Assembly: GCA_021776195.1 (NCBI GenBank)
Contig: JAJFGK010000043.1
Coordinates: 1 to 53,673 of the forward strand
DNA: 53,673 nucleotides
Direction: 5' to 3'
Source of the DNA: Kiloniellaceae bacterium
GTDB lineage: Bacteria; Pseudomonadota; Alphaproteobacteria; Kiloniellales; Kiloniellaceae
The notes below the pieces were generated by a model. The model saw only the letters and a list, made by a program, of their open reading frames with translations, was not told where the DNA came from and did no database searches. Positions 9,968-16,761 of this stretch are shown in pieces. Numbering within the stretch: position 1 is the stretch's first letter; each line of letters opens with the position of its first letter. Both the position numbers and the translations under genes were made by a program.

Positions 9968-11299
9968 TCACGGCTTGCCGGCCAGCGCCGCCTTGGTCGC
10001 CTCCAGCAGGATATCGCGGATCGATTCCAGCTCGGCGTCGCTGGCGTTGTAGGGCGGCGCCAGGATGATGGTGTCGCCGCGCTTGCCATCGACGTTGCCG
10101 GCGCAGGGGTAGCAGATCAGGCCGCGCGCCATGGCCGCCTGGCCGATCGCGGCCGAGAGCCGCCGGTCGGCCGGAAAGGGCTCCTTGCTGGCGCGGTCGG
10201 CGACGAACTCCAGGCCGACGAAGAAGCCGCGGCCGCGCAGGTCGCCGAGCTCCTCGATGTCGGCGAAGGCCTCGCGCAGGTCGGTCTGCCACTGGAAGCC
10301 CTTGCGGCGCACCCGCTCGATCAGGTCCTCGCGCTCGATCACGCCCTGGACCGCCAGGCCGGCGGCGCAGGCGGCGGTGTGGCCGGTGAAGGTATGGCCG
10401 GTCAGGGCGCTGCCGTAGGCTTGCCGGATCGGCGCGGCCACGGCCTCGCTGTAGAGCGCGGCGCCGAGCGGAATGTAGCCGCCGCCCAGGCCCTTGGCGA
10501 CGGCCATGAGGTCCGGCACCACCCCGTCGTGCTCCAGCGCCCGCCAGGTGCCGCAGCGCCCGACGCCACACATGACCTCGTCGGCGATCAGCAGGATCTC
10601 GTGCTTGTCACAGAGCGCCCGCAGGGCCTGGGCATAGCCCGGCGGCGCCGGCACCACGCCGCCGGCGGCGCCCACCACCGGCTCGAAGATAAAGGCGGCG
10701 ACCCGCTCGGCCCCGACGGTTTCGATCTCGCTCTCGATCTCGGCCATCAGGTGGTCGACCAGGGCGTTGTCGCTGACCCCGTAGGGCGGCCGGTAGGCGT
10801 TGGCCGGCGAGACGTGGCTGACCTCGAGCAGCGCGCCCTCGAAGGGGTCGCGGCGTTCCTCGAAGTGCGAGACCGAGAGCGCCCCCAGGGTGTTGCCGTG
10901 CCAGGAGCGGCGCCGGGCGATGAAACGGCGTTTGCCGCGCTGCCCTTTCGCCGACCAGTGCTGCAGGGCCAGCTTCAGGCAGGACTCGACCGCCTCGGAG
11001 CCGCCGGTGACGAAGACCATGTGCGGGAAGAGGTCCTCGGTCTTGGCGACGATATGGGCGGTCAGATCCTCCAGCGGGCCGCTGGTGAACATGTAGCGGT
11101 AGGCGTGGGCGATCTGCTCCAGCTGGGCCTTGATCGCCTCGTTCACCGCCGGGTGGGCATGGCCGATGCAGAAGGTCGCCGGCCCGCCCGAGCCGTCGAG
11201 ATAGCGCTTACCTTCGAGGTCGAAGACGTAGGAGCCCTTGCCGCCGGCGATCTTCGGCAGGCCCGTGGTCGCGAGGTTGATGTTTTCGTCCTGGGTCAT
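9968..11299 (-). CDS. Class III (omega) aminotransferase family protein
   Basis: PLP-dependent transaminase of 443 residues. It shows GSEAVESCLKLA (phosphate site) near residue 100, WHGNTLGALS, the cofactor-binding Asp240 in ADEVMCGVGR and the Schiff-base Lys269 in AVAKGLGGGYIPLGA. The family moves amino groups from omega-amino acids, diamines or taurine-like donors to keto acids. It is divergent from the enolase-superfamily gene across 126 bp and is followed by DUF188. The substrate is not predictable; similar enzymes are annotated as putrescine-pyruvate or beta-alanine-pyruvate aminotransferases. Confidence 0.92.
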   Translation of the reverse strand: MTQDENINLATTGLPKIAGGKGSYVFDLEGKRYLDGSGGPATFCIGHAHPAVNEAIKAQLEQIAHAYRYMFTSGPLEDLTAHIVAKTEDLFPHMVFVTGGSEAVESCLKLALQHWSAKGQRGKRRFIARRRSWHGNTLGALSVSHFEERRDPFEGALLEVSHVSPANAYRPPYGVSDNALVDHLMAEIESEIETVGAERVAAFIFEPVVGAAGGVVPAPPGYAQALRALCDKHEILLIADEVMCGVGRCGTWRALEHDGVVPDLMAVAKGLGGGYIPLGAALYSEAVAAPIRQAYGSALTGHTFTGHTAACAAGLAVQGVIEREDLIERVRRKGFQWQTDLREAFADIEELGDLRGRGFFVGLEFVADRASKEPFPADRRLSAAIGQAAMARGLICYPCAGNVDGKRGDTIILAPPYNASDAELESIRDILLEATKAALAGKP

Positions 11300-11425
11300 G
11301 CCCCAGGCCTAGTGGATGGACGGAGGCCCGGTCAAGAAAAAGCCGCCGCGCCCAGCTTGCGGTCTTGCCCGGCCCGCGACGCCATGGCTAGGCTGCGCGC
11401 CACACCAGGGGGAGCCACCGCGCCA

Positions 11426-12622
11426 ATGAAGATCACCGACGTCGAGACCTTCGTGGTCGACAATCCGCCGCCGCACAACGGCGGCGCCTATTTCGTCTTC
11501 GTGAAGCTGGTCACCGATTCCGGCGTCGTCGGCTATGGCGAGGTCTACTGCGTGCCCTTCCATCCCCATGTGGTCGCGCAGATGATCGCCGACGTCGCCG
11601 AGCGCCGGGTGATCGGCGCCGACCCCTTCAAGATCGAGCTGCTGTGGAAGCGGATCTATGCCGACGGCTACAACCAGCACCCCGACCTCTCGGTCATGGG
11701 CATCCTGAGCGGCATCGAGACCGCCTGCTGGGACATCGTCGGCAAGGAGCTCGACCGGCCGGTCTACGAGCTGCTCGGCGGCCAGGTCCACGAGCGCCTG
11801 CGCTCCTACACCTACCTCTATCCCTTCGACGACGACACTGCGGAAGACAGCGTCTACACCAACCCGGAAAAGGCCGCCAAGCGTGCGCTCGAATACGCCG
11901 ACAAGGGTTTTACAGCGGTCAAGTTCGACCCGGTCGGGCCCTGGGCCACCTTCGATCCGCGCCAGCTCTCCCTGGAGGCGCTCGACCGCTCGGTGGCGTT
12001 CGTCAAGGCGATCCGCGAGGCGGTCGGCTCGCGCTGCGACCTGCTCTTCGGCACCCACGGCCAGATGACCACCTCGAGCGCCATCCGCCTGGCCAAGCGC
12101 CTGGAGCCCTACGACCCGCTGTGGCTCGAAGAGCCGGTGCCGCCGGGCAACGTGGGGGAGATGGCCCGGGTCGCCCGTTCCACCTCGATCCCGGTCGCCG
12201 CCGGCGAGCGGCTGGCGACCAAGTTCGACTTCGCCGCCCTGCTCTCGGCCCAGGCCGCTTCGATCCTGCAGCCGGCCCTGGGCCGGGTCGGCGGCATCCT
12301 GGAGGGCAAGAAGATCGCCGGCATGGCCGAGGCCCACTTCGCCCAGATCGCCCCGCACCTCTACTGCGGCCCGATCGAGGGTGCCGCCAACGTCCAGCTC
12401 GACACCTGCAGCCCCAACTTCCTGATCCAGGAATCGATCGGCACCTGGGAGGGCTTCCACAGCGAGATCCTGAAAAAGCCCATGCAGTGGGAAGAGGGCT
12501 TCATCATCCCCTCCAAGGAACCCGGCATCGGCGTCGAACTCGACGAGGCCGTCGCCCGGGCCCACCCCTACAGCGGCAAGAAGCTGCACCTGAACCCGAA
12601 CGAGGCGATTCTTTGGGGGTAG
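11426..12622 (+). CDS. Mandelate racemase/muconate lactonizing enzyme family protein (enolase superfamily)
   Basis: Protein of 398 residues with the enolase-superfamily capping domain (MKITDVETFVVDNPP, then GYGEVYCVPFHPHV) and barrel. Expected active-site positions are Lys166 in AVKFDP, Glu235 in WLEEPVPP, Glu261 in AAGERL and His311 in APHLYCGP. The first metal position, normally Asp, is Gly209 in FGTHGQ, with His211 nearby. Members dehydrate sugar acids or epimerise carboxylates; the overall pattern is nearest to acid-sugar dehydratases. The start at 11426 follows AGGGGGAG and is at the mature N-terminus of the family; the much longer open frame upstream is not coding. An SDR follows in the same direction after 122 bp and may act on the product. 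Confidence 0.88.
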   Translation: MKITDVETFVVDNPPPHNGGAYFVFVKLVTDSGVVGYGEVYCVPFHPHVVAQMIADVAERRVIGADPFKIELLWKRIYADGYNQHPDLSVMGILSGIETACWDIVGKELDRPVYELLGGQVHERLRSYTYLYPFDDDTAEDSVYTNPEKAAKRALEYADKGFTAVKFDPVGPWATFDPRQLSLEALDRSVAFVKAIREAVGSRCDLLFGTHGQMTTSSAIRLAKRLEPYDPLWLEEPVPPGNVGEMARVARSTSIPVAAGERLATKFDFAALLSAQAASILQPALGRVGGILEGKKIAGMAEAHFAQIAPHLYCGPIEGAANVQLDTCSPNFLIQESIGTWEGFHSEILKKPMQWEEGFIIPSKEPGIGVELDEAVARAHPYSGKKLHLNPNEAILWG

Positions 12623-12744
12623 GTGGCGGGTGGGTTTTGAGTCCGCACCGCTTGAAGATCAATAGACTTAAGAATTGTGTCCCCTTCGCTCGAAACCTGC
12701 TTAGCTGAACCGGCGACTCCACTTGGGGAAGAAAGGGCAATCAC

Positions 12745-13506
12745 ATGGACCTGGGACTGAAGGGACTGCGCGCCGTGGTGAGCGGCGGGACCAAGGGTAT
12801 CGGGCGGGCGATCGCCGAGACGCTGGCCGCGGAAGGCGTCGGGCTGTCGATCTGCGCGCGCGACGCCGGCGAGATCGATGCGGCCGTGGGCGCGCTCTCG
12901 ACGCGGGGCGTTCCCGTTTTCGGGCAGGTCTGCGACGTCGCCGACGGCGCCGCGCTGAAGGCCTGGGTGACGGGCGCGGCGGAGCAGCTCGGCGGGCTCG
13001 ACATCGTCGTCGCCAACGTCAGCGCTCTGTCGATCGGGACCGAAGAGGAGAACTGGCGCCTAAGCTTCGAGGTCGACCTGATGCACAGCGTGCGCATGGT
13101 CGAGGCGGCGATGCCCCACCTGGAGCAGAGCGACGCGGCCTCGGTGGTGACGGTCTCGAGCGTGTCGGGCCGGGAGATCGACTTCGCCGCCGGGCCCTAC
13201 GGCGCCTTCAAGGCGGCCTTGATCCACTACACCCAGGGCCTGGCCTACCAGTTGGCCGGCAAGGGCATCAGGGCCAACAGCGTCTCGCCGGGCAACACCT
13301 ATTTCAAGGGCGGGGTCTGGGAGCAGATCGAAAAGGGCGACCCCGCCTTCTTCAAGGAGGCCCTGGCCCTGAACCCGACCGGCCGGATGGCCACGGCCGA
13401 GGAGGTCGCCCGCGCCGTCACCTTCCTGGCCAGCCCCGCCGCCAGCTTCATCATGGGAACCAACTTGGTGGTCGACGGCGCGCTGACCCGCGGGGTGCAG
13501 TATTAG
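12745..13506 (+). CDS. SDR family oxidoreductase
   Basis: Short-chain dehydrogenase of 253 residues: cofactor motif S-G-G-T-K-G-I-G near residue 13, VSSVSG with the catalytic Ser, and Y-G-A-F-K as the Tyr-Lys pair. The usual NNAG is replaced by VANVS. The C-terminal segment GTNLVVDGALTRGVQY is common in this family. It follows the enolase-superfamily gene on the same strand and could oxidise or reduce a sugar-acid-derived intermediate. It is convergent with the cytochrome c gene 29 bp further on. Confidence 0.9.
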   Translation: MDLGLKGLRAVVSGGTKGIGRAIAETLAAEGVGLSICARDAGEIDAAVGALSTRGVPVFGQVCDVADGAALKAWVTGAAEQLGGLDIVVANVSALSIGTEEENWRLSFEVDLMHSVRMVEAAMPHLEQSDAASVVTVSSVSGREIDFAAGPYGAFKAALIHYTQGLAYQLAGKGIRANSVSPGNTYFKGGVWEQIEKGDPAFFKEALALNPTGRMATAEEVARAVTFLASPAASFIMGTNLVVDGALTRGVQY

Positions 13507-13535
13507 GATACCTGTGCGGACTGTCTACGCGACCC

Positions 13536-14006
13536 TCACGGACAAAGCGCCGAACCGGCGCGCGCGGTTTTCAAATAGGCGATCAGGTCGGCGCGCTCCT
13601 GCGGGTCCTTGACGCCGTCGTAGCCCATGCGGGTGCCGGGCAGGGCCTCGATGGGGGCGGCGAGGAAGCGGTCGAGGCTGGCCCGGTCCCAGACGATGCC
13701 GGAGTTTCGCATGGCCGACGAGTAGGCAAAGCCCTCCAGGCCGCCGGCCTGGCGTCCGAACAGGCCGCAGTGTTTCGGGCCGGTCCGGTTGCGGGTCAGG
13801 CTGTGGCAGGCCTTGCAGCGATCGTAGAGCTCGGCGCCGCGCGCGGCATCGCCGGTTGGCAGGTTTTCGGCCCAGGCCTGGCCCGAGGCCATCGCGGCCA
13901 ACCCGAGAACCAGCACCAGGGCAGGCAGGGCGTGGCGGCGACGCGGGCCTCCCGCCCTGGACAAGCCGACAGACTCCCGTAGGGAACTGAACATCTTGCG
14001 TGACAC
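13536..14006 (-). CDS. Exported monohaem cytochrome c, class I
   Basis: Small periplasmic cytochrome of about 156 residues. An N-terminal basic stretch and hydrophobic core (ALPALVLVLGLAAMA, then AWA-E) form a Sec signal peptide. The haem motif is C64-K-A-C67-H68, and GTRMGYDG supplies the likely axial Met. I place the start at GTG 14006, preceded by AGGAAGG; ATG 13994 and TTG 14027 are alternatives. It carries electrons between membrane complexes or a dehydrogenase and an oxidase. It is the most downstream of three minus-strand genes with the Tat ferritin-like protein and ECF sigma factor, but the 191-bp gap filled with palindromes makes cotranscription uncertain. Confidence 0.88.
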   Translation of the reverse strand: MSRKMFSSLRESVGLSRAGGPRRRHALPALVLVLGLAAMASGQAWAENLPTGDAARGAELYDRCKACHSLTRNRTGPKHCGLFGRQAGGLEGFAYSSAMRNSGIVWDRASLDRFLAAPIEALPGTRMGYDGVKDPQERADLIAYLKTARAGSALCP

Positions 14007-14045
14007 CAGGGCACCTTCCTTCTGCAAGAAATCGAATGCTTGGTC

Positions 14046-14147
14046 GTCACCCCGGAAAACCCGACAGGGTTTATCCGGGGTCTTGGGCGGATGAAGCGCG
14101 ATCGGCCCGAGACCCCGGCTCCGCCCTGACGGACGGTCCGGGGTGAC
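14046..14147. repeat. Double extragenic palindrome (REP-like doublet), includes copy 2 of the GTCACCCCGG repeat
   Basis: Two palindromic units stand side by side between the cytochrome c and ferritin-like genes. The first has arms ACCCCGGA (14049-14056) and TCCGGGGT (14074-14081) with an inner AACCC/GGGTT pairing. The second (14109-14147) is the inverse-oriented copy of the element at 9421. Outer ends GTCACCCC (14046) and GGGGTGAC (14140-14147) are also complementary, so the whole 102 bp could fold as one structure. Confidence 0.8.
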
Positions 14148-14197
14148 GGGTCGGTTAGACGAACAAACGGATTAGGTTGCCGAATTCCGAAAACGCT

Positions 14198-14791
14198 TTA
14201 CGAGACAAACGCGACGGGCACCGGGTTCAGGCCCAGGGCCTGGCGCAGGACCGCCCAGTGCATGGCCTCGTCGCCGAGGATCGAGGCGGCGGCCTTGGAG
14301 AGGTCGCGGTTGTCGAACAGCGGCACGGCACCGAGATAGGCGCTGACCGCGCCCTTTTCCAGCTCCGCCGCGAAGCCCAGCACGTCGGCCTGGGACTTCA
14401 ACTGATCGACCGGGAAGTCATAGCTCTTGGGCGCCTCGGGTACCGCGCCGCCGAGCTGGCCGATGGTCGCGGCCAGGACATCGGCGTGTTCCTTGTGGTG
14501 GCCCTGGAACTGCACCGCCAGGTCCAACGCGCCCTTTTGCAGCAGGCCGCTCTCGGCGCCGACCTGATAGGCGGCGATGGCCTCGCGCTCGGCGCCCAGG
14601 GCGCCGGCCAGGATGGCCACGTCGTCTTCGACCGCGCCGGCCGCGGCGTTCCGGCTGTAGGCCATGGAGCCGCCGCCTGCCAGCAGCATCACCGCGCCGC
14701 CGGACAACACCCTGCCCGCCCCACGACGGAAAAAGGACCGCCGGTCGAAGGCCAGCGGCAGGGTTTCGGTCTGGATCTTGGTGGTCGTCAT
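14198..14791 (-). CDS. Tat-exported ferritin-like domain protein
   Basis: Protein of 197 residues beginning with a twin-arginine signal (D-R-R-S-F-F-R-R at 16-23 followed by GAVMLLAGGG). The mature part is a four-helix bundle with ferritin-like metal-ligand candidates: Glu68/Glu70, the H98-H99-x-E101-H102 cluster, Glu143/Glu145 and Glu175-x-x-His178. Such Tat-secreted ferritin-like proteins (DUF4439 or Ferritin_2 type) fold with their metals in the cytoplasm before export; function is not established. The start was chosen from a good AAGGGGAG 8 bases upstream and the signal peptide. It lies 120 bp downstream of the ECF sigma factor on the same strand. Confidence 0.82.
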   Translation of the reverse strand: MTTTKIQTETLPLAFDRRSFFRRGAGRVLSGGAVMLLAGGGSMAYSRNAAAGAVEDDVAILAGALGAEREAIAAYQVGAESGLLQKGALDLAVQFQGHHKEHADVLAATIGQLGGAVPEAPKSYDFPVDQLKSQADVLGFAAELEKGAVSAYLGAVPLFDNRDLSKAAASILGDEAMHWAVLRQALGLNPVPVAFVS

Positions 14792-14911
14792 GATTGGTCT
14801 CCCCTTGAGGTTGGTCGCAGATTCAGGGCGCAGGTCTCCTGGTACCGGAGAGGCCCTGCGGTCTCCGGGTCGTCTGCCGCACATGTCGTGGACAGTGTTT
14901 TGCGAGTGGCG

Positions 14912-15622
14912 TCAGCCGCTGTCGAGACGGGTCAGGACCGCCTTGACGATGCGATCGCAGCGGGCGCCGGCAAAGGGATAGGCTTCGGCGAAGGCGCCCT
15001 CCATTTCCTGTTGCAGGGCGGCCTTCAAGCGGTGCCGGGCGCGAAAGAAGCGGGTCTTGACGGTGATGGGGGCGACTCCCAGGACCTCGGCGGTCTCGGC
15101 CACGCTGTAGCCCTCGACGGCGCGCAGCAGGAAGACCACGCGAAAGGCCTGGGGCAGCGCCTCGATCGCCTTTTCCGCCAGCCCGCCGAGCTCGCCGCGC
15201 GCGGCCAGGGCCTCCGGGCTCTCAGGGGGCCGCGGCCAGGGGCCTTCGTCTCGTGGCGCCAAACGTTCCTCCTTGCCTCCGACGATGACGGAGAGATTGA
15301 CGGTCGGGCGCGCGCGGCGCTGCCGATCCAGGGCCTCGTTGACCGCGATCCGGCTGAGCCAGGTGGCAAGACTCGAACGGCCGCCGAAGCCGGCCAGACC
15401 TGTGAAGGCCTTCAGGTAGGCTTCCTGGACCACCTCCTCGGCCTCGGCCTGGTTTTTCGAAACGGCAAAGGCGATGCGAAAGAGACGCCGGTTGTTGCGC
15501 CGCATGATCTCCTCGAAGGCCATCGCCTCGCCGGCCCGGGCCCGCGCCAGCAGATCCGGCTCCGGCAGATCCGCCAGGACCCGCCGGCTCGCCCGCGCCG
15601 CGCTTTCGGCTTTCACAGCCAT
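14912..15622 (-). CDS. ECF-type RNA polymerase sigma factor
   Basis: Sigma-70 family extracytoplasmic-function factor of 236 residues. Region 2 covers about residues 24-102 (FEEIMRRNNRRLFRIAFAV, EEVVQEAYLKAF, TWLSRIAVNEALD) and region 4 about 147-201 (ALPQAFRVVFLLRAVEGYSVAETAEVLGVAPITVKTR). A 35-residue tail with one Cys (FAGARC) follows region 4. No anti-sigma factor is adjacent; the next genes downstream are a Tat-exported ferritin-like protein and a cytochrome c. A GGAACC/CGTCTAA promoter immediately upstream suggests positive autoregulation. The family call is firm and the signal it responds to is unknown. Confidence 0.93.
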   Translation of the reverse strand: MAVKAESAARASRRVLADLPEPDLLARARAGEAMAFEEIMRRNNRRLFRIAFAVSKNQAEAEEVVQEAYLKAFTGLAGFGGRSSLATWLSRIAVNEALDRQRRARPTVNLSVIVGGKEERLAPRDEGPWPRPPESPEALAARGELGGLAEKAIEALPQAFRVVFLLRAVEGYSVAETAEVLGVAPITVKTRFFRARHRLKAALQQEMEGAFAEAYPFAGARCDRIVKAVLTRLDSG

Positions 15623-15649
15623 GGCCTTGCCGCCTTCCTGTTTTCCGCG

Positions 15650-15680
15650 CCGTTACAATACTAGCCCGTTACAATATTAG
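15650..15680 (-). repeat. Tandem 15-bp repeat in the sigma-factor leader
   Basis: CCGTTACAATACTAG (15650-15664) and CCGTTACAATATTAG (15666-15680) differ at one base and have a 16-bp period. They overlap the -10 region and early transcribed region of the predicted ECF promoter. They may be a protein-binding site, but could equally be a small duplication. Confidence 0.8.
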
Positions 15681-15704
15681 ACGGGGGAACAGACAAAAGG
15701 TTCC
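15677..15704 (-). promoter_or_regulatory. Candidate autoregulated ECF promoter of the sigma factor gene
   Basis: On the minus strand GGAACC (15704-15699) is followed after 15 bases by CGTCTAA (15683-15677). This is the classical GGAAC / CGTC-type -35 and -10 pair recognised by ECF sigma factors. Transcription would start near 15669, about 47 bases before the sigma-factor ATG. GGGAAC at 15685-15690 with GTTCCC at 15700-15705 also makes an inverted repeat. Confidence 0.6.
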
Positions 15705-15801
15705 CGAAGTGTTTGACCGACCGCACAAGGACCGGGCAGACCCCGACGCGGCCCCAGCCTAGGGTCGCGCCTCCAGCCACCCCAATCTATCGGACCAGAG
15801 C

Positions 15802-16761
15802 ATGGCGAACGCGGCGAAACTTCACATGGGCGCGCGGGAATGGGTCCTGCTCGTTTCCCTGGCGCTGCTCTGGAGCGGGTCATTCTTCTTTGCCGAGCTG
15901 GTGCTGGAGGAACTGCCGCCACTGACCCTGACCTTCGGGCGGGTTTCGATCGCGGCCCTGGCGCTGCTGGCGCTGCTGCGCGCCCGGGGCCTGACCCTGC
16001 CCGGCGACGCCCGGGGGCGCTGGAACCTGCTGGTCATGGGACTGCTGAACAACTTGATCCCCTTCAGCCTGATCTTCTGGGGCCAGACCCGGATTACCGG
16101 CGGCGAGGCGGCGATCCTGAACGCCACCACGCCGCTCTTCACCGTGCTCCTGGCCCATGTCCTGACCGCCGACGAACGGTTGACCGCGCCACGGCTGGCC
16201 GGCGTCGTCCTGGGCCTGGCCGGGGTCGCGGTGATGCTGGGGCCCGACGCCCTCAGTGGGCTCGGCGGCGACCTCCTGGCCCAGGCGGCGGTGCTGGGCG
16301 CGGCGGTATCCTATGGCCTGGCCGGGATCTTCGGGCGGCGCTTCGCGAACCAGCCGCCCCTGGTGACCGCGGCCGGGCAGGTCACCGCCTCCAGCCTGCT
16401 GCTCTTGCCCCTGGCGCTGATCGTCGACCGGCCCTGGGAGCTGGCCATGCCGAGTCCGCTCACCTGGGGCGCCCTGACCGCCCTGGCGCTGGCCTCCACC
16501 GCGCTCGCCTACGTGATCTTCTTTCGCATCCTGGCCGCCGCCGGGGCCACCAACCTGCTGCTGGTCACCCTGCTGATCCCGCCCGGCGCGGCCCTGCTGG
16601 GCGGGCTTTTCCTGGACGAGGTGCTGAGCGCCGCCCAGCTCGCCGGCATGGGCCTGATCGCCGGCGGCCTCTTGGTCATCGACGGCCGTTTGTTGCGGCT
16701 TGTGCGCCCAGCGAGACCTGCGCCGCTTCAGCCCTCCAGCTCGACGAAGGCGAGCGACTGA
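15802..16761 (+). CDS. DMT superfamily transporter (EamA family)
   Basis: Inner-membrane protein of 319 residues with about ten transmembrane helices in two EamA repeats (roughly residues 10-145 and 155-290), opening with WVLLVSLALLWSGSFFFAELVL. The GGEAAILNATTPLFTVLLAH motif in the first repeat and its counterpart ATNLLLVTLLIPPGAALLG in the second are typical. The family exports amino acids, nucleosides or other metabolites; substrate unknown. It is divergent from the ECF sigma factor, and its 3' end overlaps the convergent Rieske gene by 34 bp. Confidence 0.92.
   Translation: MANAAKLHMGAREWVLLVSLALLWSGSFFFAELVLEELPPLTLTFGRVSIAALALLALLRARGLTLPGDARGRWNLLVMGLLNNLIPFSLIFWGQTRITGGEAAILNATTPLFTVLLAHVLTADERLTAPRLAGVVLGLAGVAVMLGPDALSGLGGDLLAQAAVLGAAVSYGLAGIFGRRFANQPPLVTAAGQVTASSLLLLPLALIVDRPWELAMPSPLTWGALTALALASTALAYVIFFRILAAAGATNLLLVTLLIPPGAALLGGLFLDEVLSAAQLAGMGLIAGGLLVIDGRLLRLVRPARPAPLQPSSSTKASD

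Noticed and set aside
9467..11425. Very long open frame running into the enolase-superfamily gene
   Set aside because: It is antisense to the DUF188 and aminotransferase genes, its translation is low-complexity Gly/Ala/Arg/Gln, and the real gene starts at 11426 with a ribosome site. High GC keeps such frames open.
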